Positions 6,313 to 11,646 of a DNA stretch of 11,758 bases are shown in pieces. The notes under the pieces were generated by a model. That model did not search any database, was not told where the DNA came from, and saw nothing but the letters and a program-made list of their open reading frames with translations. Location: positions 1 through 11,758 of the forward strand of contig VHCC01000016.1 of the NCBI GenBank assembly GCA_016882185.1, read 5' to 3'. Position numbers and translations under genes: made by a program. Positions within the stretch are counted from its first letter, which is position 1; each line of letters opens with the position of its first letter. This stretch comes from Candidatus Pelagibacterales bacterium. GTDB lineage: Bacteria; Pseudomonadota; Alphaproteobacteria; Pelagibacterales; Pelagibacteraceae.

Positions 6313-7872
6313 ATGAGTACTGAAACAATCAAAGGTTCAAGAACAGGACCTTCTCGTACTTTAGATACTTCTCACCTTAAAGTTCCATTTCCATTTAAAG
6401 AAAAATATGGAAACTTTATTGGTGGGAAGTTCGTTGAACCAAAGTCAGGAAAATACTTTGACAACGTAAGTCCGATAAATAATGAAGTAATATGTAAAGT
6501 TCCAAGATCAGATGCACAAGATGTCGAGGCTGCTTTAGATGCAGCTCACGCTGCATTCCCATCTTGGGGCGTAACATCTATCTCTGAAAGATCTAATATT
6601 CTTTTAAAAATTGCTGATGTGATTGAAAAGAATTTAAATCTTTTAGCAACAGCTGAATGTTTAGATAACGGAAAGCCAATCAGAGAATGTATGGCTGCAG
6701 ATTTACCTTTAGTAATTGATCACTTTAGATATTTTGCAGGAGTGATAAGAGCAGAAGAAGGTTCGGTTGCTGAGATTAGCAATTCAGAATATTCTTACCA
6801 CATTCCAGAGCCACTTGGTGTAGTTGGTCAAATTATTCCATGGAACTTTCCATTATTAATGGCTACATGGAAGATTGCACCTGCCCTTGCTGCTGGAAAT
6901 TGCATCGTCCTAAAACCTGCAGAACAAACGCCTGCATCAATTTTACTTTTGATGGAATTGATTGGGCATTTATTACCTCCTGGGGTTTTAAATATTGTAA
7001 GCGGCTACGGATTAGAGGCTGGAAAACCGTTGGCTTCATCTAAGCGAATTAAAAAAATCGCATTCACAGGTGAGACCACAACTGGCCGATTAATCATGCA
7101 ATATGCATCACAAAATCTAATTCCAATTACGTTAGAATTAGGTGGAAAATCTCCAAACATTTTCTTTGCAGATGTCATGGATAAGGATGATGACTTCTTT
7201 GATAAGTGTTTAGAAGGTTTTACAATGTTTACCTTAAATCAAGGTGAAGTTTGTACTTGTCCAAGCCGTGCGTTAATCCAAGAGTCAATCTATGACAAAT
7301 TCATGGAGCGGGCTATTGCAAGAACGAAAGCGGTGATCCAAGACAATCCATTGAAAATGCACACCATGTTAGGAGCACAAGCCTCAACTGAACAAATGGA
7401 AAAAATTAAATCTTATTTAGATTTAGGTAAAAAAGAAGGGGCTAAAGTTCTACTGGGTGGAAACGTTGCAAACTTAAATAGTGGATTAGAGCGAGGAAAT
7501 TATATCCAAGCAACTATTTTCGAAGGCAAAAATTCCATGAGAATTTTTCAAGAGGAAATTTTTGGACCGGTGGTATCGGTTACTAAGTTTAAAGATGAAG
7601 CGGATGCACTGAAAATTGCAAACGATACATTATACGGACTTGGTGCTGGTGTTTGGACCAGAAATGGTAATGTTGCTTATAGAATGGGACGAGGAATCCA
7701 AGCGGGTCGTGTTTGGACAAATTGTTATCATGCTTACCCAGCACATGCTGCATTTGGTGGTTACAAACAATCAGGTATTGGAAGAGAAACCCACAAAATG
7801 ATGTTGAATCATTACCGACAAGTGAAAAATTTGCACGTGTCTTATAGTGAAAAAAAACTAGGGTTCTTTTAA
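6313..7872 (+). CDS. NAD(P)-dependent aldehyde dehydrogenase, ExaC/AldB/AcoD type
   Basis: This 519-residue cytoplasmic enzyme oxidises aldehydes to carboxylic acids with NAD(P)+. The sequence resembles the acetaldehyde-oxidising ExaC/AldB/AcoD group. Seen are PWNFP (176-180, with Asn178 stabilising the intermediate), KPAEQTP (201-207, cofactor-binding Lys201), FTGETTTG (251-258, cofactor loop), LELGGKSPN (274-282, general base Glu275) and LNQGEVCTCPSR (308-319, nucleophile Cys314). GEVCTCPSR and the terminal SEKKLGFF are typical of this group. The full catalytic set is present at normal length. The start is fixed by a GAGGGG ribosome-binding site. The next gene encodes DUF779, a frequent neighbour of this dehydrogenase group, supporting an acetaldehyde or short-chain aldehyde role. 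The leader may be structured. The exact substrate is inference. Confidence 0.93.
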   Translation: MSTETIKGSRTGPSRTLDTSHLKVPFPFKEKYGNFIGGKFVEPKSGKYFDNVSPINNEVICKVPRSDAQDVEAALDAAHAAFPSWGVTSISERSNILLKIADVIEKNLNLLATAECLDNGKPIRECMAADLPLVIDHFRYFAGVIRAEEGSVAEISNSEYSYHIPEPLGVVGQIIPWNFPLLMATWKIAPALAAGNCIVLKPAEQTPASILLLMELIGHLLPPGVLNIVSGYGLEAGKPLASSKRIKKIAFTGETTTGRLIMQYASQNLIPITLELGGKSPNIFFADVMDKDDDFFDKCLEGFTMFTLNQGEVCTCPSRALIQESIYDKFMERAIARTKAVIQDNPLKMHTMLGAQASTEQMEKIKSYLDLGKKEGAKVLLGGNVANLNSGLERGNYIQATIFEGKNSMRIFQEEIFGPVVSVTKFKDEADALKIANDTLYGLGAGVWTRNGNVAYRMGRGIQAGRVWTNCYHAYPAHAAFGGYKQSGIGRETHKMMLNHYRQVKNLHVSYSEKKLGFF

Positions 7873-7883
7873 AAATAATATTA

Positions 7884-7911
7884 TTATATGGCCTGGCGAC
7901 AGGCCATATAA
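7884..7911 (+). other. Perfect 12-bp intercistronic hairpin with GCGA tetraloop
   Basis: TTATATGGCCTG (7884-7895), loop GCGA (a GNRA tetraloop) and CAGGCCATATAA (7900-7911) form a perfect 12-bp stem between the aldehyde dehydrogenase stop (7872) and the DUF779 ATG (7915). No T tract follows, so it is not a classic terminator. The only SD-like bases (AGG, 7901-7903) are inside the 3' arm, and the stem ends three bases before the ATG. It could stabilise the upstream message, attenuate transcription, or limit DUF779 translation. Confidence 0.7.
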
Positions 7912-7914
7912 CTT

Positions 7915-8262
7915 ATGAAAGTTTCAGCAACCGATAAAGCTCTAGCACTCATCGAAGCTATTAAAAAACAGCATGGACAGAATCTTTTATTTCATCAAAG
8001 TGGGGGCTGTTGCGATGGCAGTGCGCCCATGTGTTATCCAGCCAATGAATATTTGATAGGCCAAGATGATATTCAGATTGGCACTATCGGTGGAGTTCCA
8101 TTTTATATTAGCGAGTCTCAACATAATGCTTGGAAAGATACAGATTTAATTATTGATGTTATTGATGGTATGGGTGGAATGTTTTCTTTAGATAATGGAA
8201 CAGGCAAAAGGTTTTTGACTAGATCAGAAGTGTGCATGCCTGCAACAAAAAAGTTGCATTAA
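7915..8262 (+). CDS. DUF779 family protein (aldehyde dehydrogenase partner)
   Basis: This 115-residue soluble protein has the conserved core of DUF779: FHQSGGCCDGSAPMC (26-40), followed by VPFYIS (61-66), IDVIDGMGGMFSLDNGTGKR (80-99) and FLTRSEVC (100-107). Cys32, Cys33, Cys40 and Cys107 suggest metal binding or redox chemistry, but the biochemical role of the family is not firmly known to me. The gene lies 42 bases downstream of the ExaC-type aldehyde dehydrogenase on the same strand. That arrangement recurs in many proteobacteria and implies joint function. The start codon sits directly behind a strong hairpin with no free Shine-Dalgarno site, so translation may be coupled or controlled. 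The final codons overlap a terminator-like hairpin, and the convergent sugar dehydrogenase gene ends one base away. Confidence 0.9.
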   Translation: MKVSATDKALALIEAIKKQHGQNLLFHQSGGCCDGSAPMCYPANEYLIGQDDIQIGTIGGVPFYISESQHNAWKDTDLIIDVIDGMGGMFSLDNGTGKRFLTRSEVCMPATKKLH

Positions 8263-8272
8263 TTTATTTCTT
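8241..8272 (+). terminator. Terminator-like hairpin inside the DUF779 3' end
   Basis: TGCAAC (8241-8246), loop AAAAAA and GTTGCA (8253-8258) form a 6-bp stem followed by the T-rich stretch TTAATTTATTTCTTT. The stem is within the last DUF779 codons (Ala-Thr-Lys-Lys-Leu-His). It could end the dehydrogenase-DUF779 transcript before the convergent gene. The T tract is interrupted, so its strength is uncertain. Confidence 0.45.
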
Positions 8273-9337
8273 TATTACCGACAGCGCACCTGCTCCATTG
8301 GAGAGAATATAAATTTTTCCATCCTCTGTAATTTTTAAATCACGAATTCGATCTAATTTTCCCTTTAAAATTATAACTTCTTTTCCAACTTCATTCTCAT
8401 TTATAAATTCAAGTTTACGAATACTTTCATCTTTTAGTGAGGTCATTAAAATATGACCATTCCACTCTTTAAATTCATCACCTTTATAAATTTGCACCGC
8501 ACTCACTGCGATCGATGGACTCCAGGTATATAAAGGTTTGGTAAAGCGAGAATCCCATTGATCGGTCTCACCACATTTTGTTCCTGAATAATTAACCCCA
8601 CCCCAACACCAAATTTGCCAACCATAATTTTCACCAAACTTAACTTCGCCAAAAAAATCACCACCCTTTGCACCATGATTTGAAATATAAATTTTTCTAT
8701 TAAAAGGTGACAAGGTCATGCCTTGTGGATTTCTAATTCCGATTTGATAAATCTCTGCTAGCCAATCATTTTTACCTTTAAACTTTGGATTATCCTTTGG
8801 GAAAGATCCATCTAAATTAATTCTAATCATTTTGCCCACATGGCTTTTTGGATCTTGGGCAATGTTGCCATTTCCACGCTCACCTGCACTTGCATAAATC
8901 ATATTATCTTTAATGACTAATCTGCAGCCAAAATGATAACCGCTATTGATGGGTGGATTTGCTTGAAAAATATTTTTAAAATTTAAATTATCCTTTGTAA
9001 AAGTTGCCTTTGCAATACTAGTGCTTGTTTTACCCCCTCCTCGATCTTCCGTGTAACAAATAAAAATATCATTATTGTGTTTAATAATATCAAGCAGTCC
9101 GCCTTGACCATCTACTTTATAGTTTAAATTATGTTTTATCTTTCTAACTTCTTTATTTTTAATATTAGCTAATAAAATATCTCCTTCTTTTTCAGTAATT
9201 AAGACCTCATCTTTATTAACAAAGGTTAAACTCCAAGGATCTTTAAGATCTAAAATTTTCTCAATTTTAAAATTTTGCGCATATCCTATGGATGCTAAGA
9301 TAAAATAAATTGATATTATTTTAAAAAATTTTCTCAT
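8264..9337 (-). CDS. Secreted PQQ-dependent aldose sugar dehydrogenase (glucose/sorbosone dehydrogenase family)
   Basis: This 357-residue six-bladed propeller protein belongs to the soluble glucose/sorbosone dehydrogenase family, which oxidises sugars in the periplasm with pyrroloquinoline quinone. A signal peptide is clear: MRKFF, a hydrophobic core, then a likely cleavage after GYA (about residue 20). Family residues present are the catalytic-base His135 in HFGCRL; Arg202 in GIRNPQG; the calcium/PQQ region SNHGAKGGDFFGEVKFGENYGW (219-240); and the PQQ-contact arginines in LDRIRD (Arg330, Arg332). The real substrate may be an aldose or another polyol. Whether this cell makes PQQ cannot be judged here. 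Its ATG overlaps the stop of the upstream membrane ORF by four bases (ATGA), indicating translational coupling. It converges on DUF779 with one base between stops. Confidence 0.9.
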   Translation of the reverse strand: MRKFFKIISIYFILASIGYAQNFKIEKILDLKDPWSLTFVNKDEVLITEKEGDILLANIKNKEVRKIKHNLNYKVDGQGGLLDIIKHNNDIFICYTEDRGGGKTSTSIAKATFTKDNLNFKNIFQANPPINSGYHFGCRLVIKDNMIYASAGERGNGNIAQDPKSHVGKMIRINLDGSFPKDNPKFKGKNDWLAEIYQIGIRNPQGMTLSPFNRKIYISNHGAKGGDFFGEVKFGENYGWQIWCWGGVNYSGTKCGETDQWDSRFTKPLYTWSPSIAVSAVQIYKGDEFKEWNGHILMTSLKDESIRKLEFINENEVGKEVIILKGKLDRIRDLKITEDGKIYILSNGAGALSVIKK

Positions 9338-9609
9338 TTTCTTTTTCTATGGACAATATACACCAAGGGCATTCCTACAAAAAAAGTATAAAGAGCACCC
9401 TTTAAGCCGCTGCCAAAAAATATTTCTAAAATATTCTTTAATGGATTTTTAATAGAAAAAGTTAAAAAAGCTTCAGATTGAGTTAATTGTGCGCTTAACA
9501 GCCAATCAATAATTAAGATTGGAAAACCGATAAATAAAAAAATAACGACCACACCTGAAATGATGCAAGCGATTAGATAAAATAAACTATCAATTAAAAC
9601 CTGTTTCAC
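9334..9609 (-). CDS. Small membrane protein upstream of the sugar dehydrogenase (start uncertain)
   Basis: This 91-residue reading starts at GTG 9609. It has one long hydrophobic region (about 8-37, perhaps two helices) and another near the C-terminus (about 70-86), ending in the basic HRKRK. I do not recognise a family. Its stop overlaps the sugar dehydrogenase ATG, so the two are coupled. It may help the dehydrogenase in the membrane, for example as an anchor or an electron path, but that is inference. The start is doubtful: there is no Shine-Dalgarno site, and the same frame remains protein-like for 25 codons upstream (IIFSIFDGLFAFLWWNLSS) without any ATG, GTG or TTG. Those codons have AT-rich third positions like its neighbours. 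This suggests that the true gene begins at 9752 and has been split by a one-base shift. Confidence 0.55.
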   Translation of the reverse strand: MKQVLIDSLFYLIACIISGVVVIFLFIGFPILIIDWLLSAQLTQSEAFLTFSIKNPLKNILEIFFGSGLKGALYTFFVGMPLVYIVHRKRK

Positions 9610-9614
9610 ACTAC

Positions 9615-9752
9615 TTAAATTCCACCAAAGAAATGCAAATAGACCATCAAAGATAGAAAAAATAATATTACTAATCCAATACGCTCAAGACCTAGACCTA
9701 ATAACATGCCCAGCCCCCCAACTAAAATAATCACACCTACTAATGCACTCAT
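9615..9752 (-). CDS. 45-residue hydrophobic ORF, separate gene or 5' part of a frameshifted gene
   Basis: Read from ATG 9752 to TAA 9617-9615, it gives MSALVGVIILVGGLGMLLGL, then GLERIGLVILFF and a hydrophobic end. It is one or two membrane helices with a glycine-rich first helix. AAGAGG sits just upstream, but only two bases from the ATG, unusually close. The ORF lies five bases before the 91-residue ORF. One extra T in the T6 run at 9657-9662 (read on the minus strand) would fuse the two into a protein of about 139 residues. Whether it is independent or a fragment is unresolved. I know no family for it. It faces psiE across a 46-base divergent spacer that must hold both promoters. Confidence 0.45.
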   Translation of the reverse strand: MSALVGVIILVGGLGMLLGLGLERIGLVILFFLSLMVYLHFFGGI

Positions 9753-9798
9753 GTCCTCTTAATTATCTTATGTATTTGTTTTATTAAATAATAAATTA

Positions 9799-10206
9799 AT
9801 GTTAAAGTTAACTAATCCAATGATTAATTTTCTAAGAAATTTACAACTTTTATTTGCAACTGCAATTTTAATTGCAACCTCCATTGCCTTTGTTCTTGAG
9901 ATTGCGCATATGGTTAATATTAAATCTGTAGCTTTACCAGATTTATTACTGTTGTTTATTTATCTTGAGGTAATTGGAATGGTCACATCCTACTGGCGAA
10001 CACAGACCATTAGATTGACGTACCCTCTTTTTATTGCAATCACAGCACTTTCTCGACTTATTATTTTACAACAAAAAGACTCTCTGGACCCTTCTGCGCT
10101 GATTTATGAGTCTGGAGCAATTTTATTCCTTGCCATTGCCATTGTAATTTTAAAATTTAGACGATCTAAATTTCTTGGCATTAAACTAGATAGAGACGAA
10201 CTTTAA
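9799..10206 (+). CDS. psiE: PsiE-family membrane protein (phosphate-starvation-inducible E)
   Basis: This 135-residue inner-membrane protein is almost exactly the size of E. coli PsiE (136). Four hydrophobic segments are visible, at about 17-37, 47-64, 74-91 and 100-120. The second and third carry the family signature: PDLLLLFIYLEVIGMV (47-62), SYWRTQTIRLTYP (64-76) and LFIAITALSRLIIL (77-90). A charged C-terminal tail (KFRRSKFLGIKLDRDEL) follows. In E. coli the gene responds to phosphate starvation and cAMP-CRP; the molecular role is unknown. No Pho box is recognisable in the short AT-rich spacer upstream, so phosphate control here is not shown. The ATG has no Shine-Dalgarno motif. The gene converges on the small heat-shock gene across a shared hairpin. 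Confidence 0.85.
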   Translation: MLKLTNPMINFLRNLQLLFATAILIATSIAFVLEIAHMVNIKSVALPDLLLLFIYLEVIGMVTSYWRTQTIRLTYPLFIAITALSRLIILQQKDSLDPSALIYESGAILFLAIAIVILKFRRSKFLGIKLDRDEL

Positions 10207-10216
10207 ATAAACCTTA

Positions 10217-10242
10217 GGTAAGGGCTAATTTTAGCCCCTACC
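10217..10242. terminator. Hairpin between convergent psiE and hsp20, possible bidirectional terminator
   Basis: GGTA-A-GGGCTA (10217-10227), loop ATTT and TAGCCC-C-TACC (10232-10242) form a 10-bp stem with one A-C mismatch. It lies 10 bases after the psiE stop and 11 bases after the heat-shock gene's stop. Flanks are T-rich on both sides but lack a solid U run. It is GC-rich for this genome. Its position between two convergent stops is what a shared terminator requires. Confidence 0.6.
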
Positions 10243-10253
10243 CATCTATAGAT

Positions 10254-10706
10254 TTAATTTATTTCTATTGTTCTTGGTTTTTTAGACTCTGGAATAATTC
10301 TCTCTAAAGAGATCTTTAATAAACCATCCTTTAATTCAGCACCTTTGATTTCTGTATCATCGGATACTGTGAAAGTTTTACTAAAATATCTTTTAGAAAT
10401 TCCTCGATGAATGACTTGATTTTTATCATCTTTGTCTTCAGTCTTGTTTTGCTTTACTGATTTGATCTTTAAAAGACCATCGGCGTATTCAATGCTGATG
10501 TCTTTTTTTGAAAAACCAGCTAGAGCTAATTCAATATCGTAGGTGAAGTCACCAGTTTTAACGATATTGTAATAAGGATAGTTATCCAATGACTCAAAGC
10601 CATCATTTTCAAACATCTTTTCAAAACTATCGAACATGTTCTCAAATCCAACTGAAACAGGTTTCAGCTGATTAAAGATAGATAGGTTTCCATTTAGTTT
10701 ACTCAT
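10254..10706 (-). CDS. ibpA: Small heat-shock protein, IbpA type (Hsp20/alpha-crystallin)
   Basis: This is a 150-residue ATP-independent holdase chaperone that binds unfolding proteins in the cytoplasm and passes them to DnaK/ClpB. The alpha-crystallin domain spans about 44-136: YPYYNIVKTGDFTYDIELALAGFSKKDI (43-70) matches the IbpA-type start (PPYNI..., LALAGF), and AELKDGLLKISL (123-134) is the conserved A.l.dGlL.i.l motif. The C-terminal oligomerisation motif I-x-I is present as IEI (147-149). The N-terminal arm (1-42) is Phe/Met-rich, as usual. AAGGAG precedes the ATG, but the leader can fold over it (see the ROSE-like element), implying heat-induced translation. The gene stands alone between psiE and a set of tiny membrane proteins. 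Its sequence is intact. Confidence 0.95.
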   Translation of the reverse strand: MSKLNGNLSIFNQLKPVSVGFENMFDSFEKMFENDGFESLDNYPYYNIVKTGDFTYDIELALAGFSKKDISIEYADGLLKIKSVKQNKTEDKDDKNQVIHRGISKRYFSKTFTVSDDTEIKGAELKDGLLKISLERIIPESKKPRTIEIN

Positions 10707-10713
10707 TTTTTTT

Positions 10714-10757
10714 CTCCTTTGTTAAGCGAGTTAGGTAAGTCCCATAAGGCAACTTAC
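10714..10757 (-). promoter_or_regulatory. ROSE-like RNA thermometer in the hsp20 leader
   Basis: Read on the minus strand, CUCGCUU (10730-10724), loop AACA and AAGGAG (10719-10714) form a hairpin in which the Shine-Dalgarno site is fully paired with a single bulged G (CUC-G-CUU). UCGCU matches the conserved UYGCU motif that masks the ribosome-binding site in ROSE elements of proteobacterial small heat-shock genes, where the same G is essential. A second hairpin, GUAAGU with ACUUAC (10757-10752 with 10740-10735), lies just upstream, matching the multi-hairpin ROSE layout. This predicts that heat melts the last hairpin and opens translation. Confidence 0.7.
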
Positions 10758-10828
10758 GAGATAGATTTAGGAATAAGTTATAAATTTTAAATAGTTAAAA
10801 AATTTATTTTTTAACCCCTTGAAAATTG

Positions 10829-10860
10829 ATTTTGGATTATTATATAAAATAATCAAAAAT
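10829..10860. repeat. AT-rich inverted repeat behind the tiny-membrane-protein genes
   Basis: The arms ATTTTGGATTATT (10829-10841) and AATAATCAAAAAT (10848-10860) are complementary over 13 bases with one mismatch, around a 6-base loop. They lie three bases past the stop of the 39-residue ORF (minus strand). It may be a weak terminator or a stabilising 3' hairpin, but there is no good U tract after it. Confidence 0.4.
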
Positions 10861-10863
10861 TAT

Positions 10864-10983
10864 TTATTGGTTAAGTAAATTTATAAATAAAGGTGAGAGT
10901 GCAATTAATACTAAGATGATTACAACTGTCTTTGGTCGTTTCATCAAATAATCGATTGCTTTAAATAAATCTTTTTTAATCAT
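10864..10983 (-). CDS. 39-residue single-pass membrane protein
   Basis: ATG 10983 to TAA 10866-10864 encodes MIKKDLFKAIDYLMKRPKTV, then VIILVLIALSPLFINLLNQ. The first 18 residues are basic and amphipathic; the rest is one hydrophobic helix ending near the C-terminus, the pattern of a tail-anchored or N-in single-pass protein. I know no family. It follows the 31-residue ORF by 15 bases and is the last of four small membrane ORFs on the minus strand. There is no Shine-Dalgarno motif. The clear split between charged and hydrophobic halves, the ordered spacing and the inverted repeat right after the stop support a real gene. Confidence 0.5.
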   Translation of the reverse strand: MIKKDLFKAIDYLMKRPKTVVIILVLIALSPLFINLLNQ

Positions 10984-10998
10984 TTAATTTTAGATTAA

Positions 10999-11094
10999 TC
11001 ATTGGATAAAAAAATGGAATATATATTTATCAGCTAAATAAAAGGCAAAACCAACTGCAAAACCGTAAAGAATGTAAATTAAAGTGTCTTTCAT
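10999..11094 (-). CDS. 31-residue membrane protein
   Basis: ATG 11094 to TGA 11001-10999 encodes MKDTLIYILYGFAVGFAFYL followed by ADKYIFHFFIQ. A single hydrophobic, aromatic-rich helix spans about residues 4-20, with a small-residue GFAVGFA stretch that could pack against another helix. I recognise no family. The ATG comes one base after the stop of the 74-residue gene (TAAGATG), a typical coupled junction, and this is the main argument for it being translated. It is the shortest ORF I would defend here, and chance remains possible. Confidence 0.42.
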   Translation of the reverse strand: MKDTLIYILYGFAVGFAFYLADKYIFHFFIQ

Positions 11095-11095
11095 C

Positions 11096-11320
11096 TTAAA
11101 AAAATACTTTTATATAACCTAAGGCAAAGAGTGGAATTTGTATGCCAAAATTCACCATTAATGCCTTGTCATTATTAATGTATCCTGCAAATGTCCAACC
11201 TATGGCACCTAGCCCATGAATGAATATATTCATTGGATAATTATTTAAATTAGTGAGCAATATTCCAGTCAAAACAAAGGCTGTACTAATCCATTTTAAA
11301 TACTTTTTTGCAAAGTTCAT
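11096..11320 (-). CDS. 74-residue two-helix membrane protein, unknown function
   Basis: This 74-residue protein starts at ATG 11320, preceded by AGGAG (11329-11325) at a four-base spacing, one of the better ribosome-binding sites in the window. Hydrophobic segments lie at about 9-23 (LKWISTAFVLTGILL) and 34-46 (HGLGAIGWTFAGY), and a third at about 56-74. The KWISTAFVLTG...YP.N....GLGAIGW pattern recalls small membrane families found in marine alphaproteobacteria and their phages (DUF6552-like). I cannot confirm that assignment. It lies 30 bases after the 64-residue ORF and one base before the 31-residue ORF. Function is unknown; a structural or regulatory membrane peptide is all that can be said. 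Confidence 0.65.
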   Translation of the reverse strand: MNFAKKYLKWISTAFVLTGILLTNLNNYPMNIFIHGLGAIGWTFAGYINNDKALMVNFGIQIPLFALGYIKVFF

Positions 11321-11350
11321 ATATCTCCTAAGGTTAAATTATTCTTTTAT

Positions 11351-11545
11351 CTACCAGTGCCTTACAACATTTGCGATGATAAAGAAGCAGGTCACCACAT
11401 GGATCACTGTCCAAAATGTTTTAAGGTACAAAGCAATTCGTGCTTCACTTAAAGTTAAAATAGGTACATCGGGTTTATCACTATCCGTGCTGCCCATTAA
11501 ATGACCTGTAGCTCTTGCCCATATCTTCTCAATAGATCTTAACAT
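11351..11545 (-). CDS. 64-residue membrane protein with conserved-looking soluble head
   Basis: This 64-residue ORF starts at ATG 11545. An N-terminal soluble part, MLRSIEKIWARATGHLMGST and DSDKPDVPILTLSEARIALY, is followed by one hydrophobic helix (about 43-61, TFWTVIHVVTCFFIIANVV) and a terminal RHW. The soluble head contains charged and proline residues, unlike random AT-rich translation, so I believe it is a gene. No family is recognised. AAGGA lies about a dozen bases before the ATG, a loose ribosome-binding site. It is the first of four small membrane ORFs read on the minus strand and is divergent from the exported protein that starts at 11647. Confidence 0.65.
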   Translation of the reverse strand: MLRSIEKIWARATGHLMGSTDSDKPDVPILTLSEARIALYLKTFWTVIHVVTCFFIIANVVRHW

Positions 11546-11590
11546 TTGCTCTATCCTTTCTTTCTTGTTTTTTATTTAAATCTTCTAAAA

Positions 11591-11603
11591 TATAACCGTT
11601 ATA
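11591..11603. promoter_or_regulatory. Palindrome in divergent spacer, possible operator
   Basis: TATAAC-C-GTTATA is a perfect 6+1+6 palindrome in the 101-base divergent spacer between the 64-residue ORF and the exported protein. Its position suits a regulator serving both directions. No specific regulator can be named. The rest of the spacer is plain AT-rich sequence. Confidence 0.3.
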
Positions 11604-11646
11604 AATACTATGAATTTTTACCAAATATTAGTAAGTCGCTTTAATA

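Noticed and set aside
6840..7043. ORF of 67 codons in another frame of the aldehyde dehydrogenase
   Set aside because: It overlaps the PWNFP and cofactor-binding part of a fully motif-supported gene.
7616..7801. ORF of 61 codons in another frame of the aldehyde dehydrogenase
   Set aside because: It is a shadow of the conserved C-terminal part of the dehydrogenase.
10816..10824. CCCTTGAAA, a good match to a sigma-32 (RpoH) -35 element near the heat-shock gene
   Set aside because: It is on the plus strand and points away from hsp20; there is no proper -10 (CCCCAT-type) downstream and no plus-strand gene follows.
11253..11504. Plus-strand ORF of 83 codons
   Set aside because: It is antisense to two minus-strand membrane ORFs, one of which has a good ribosome-binding site; the plus frame has no upstream site or coherent features.
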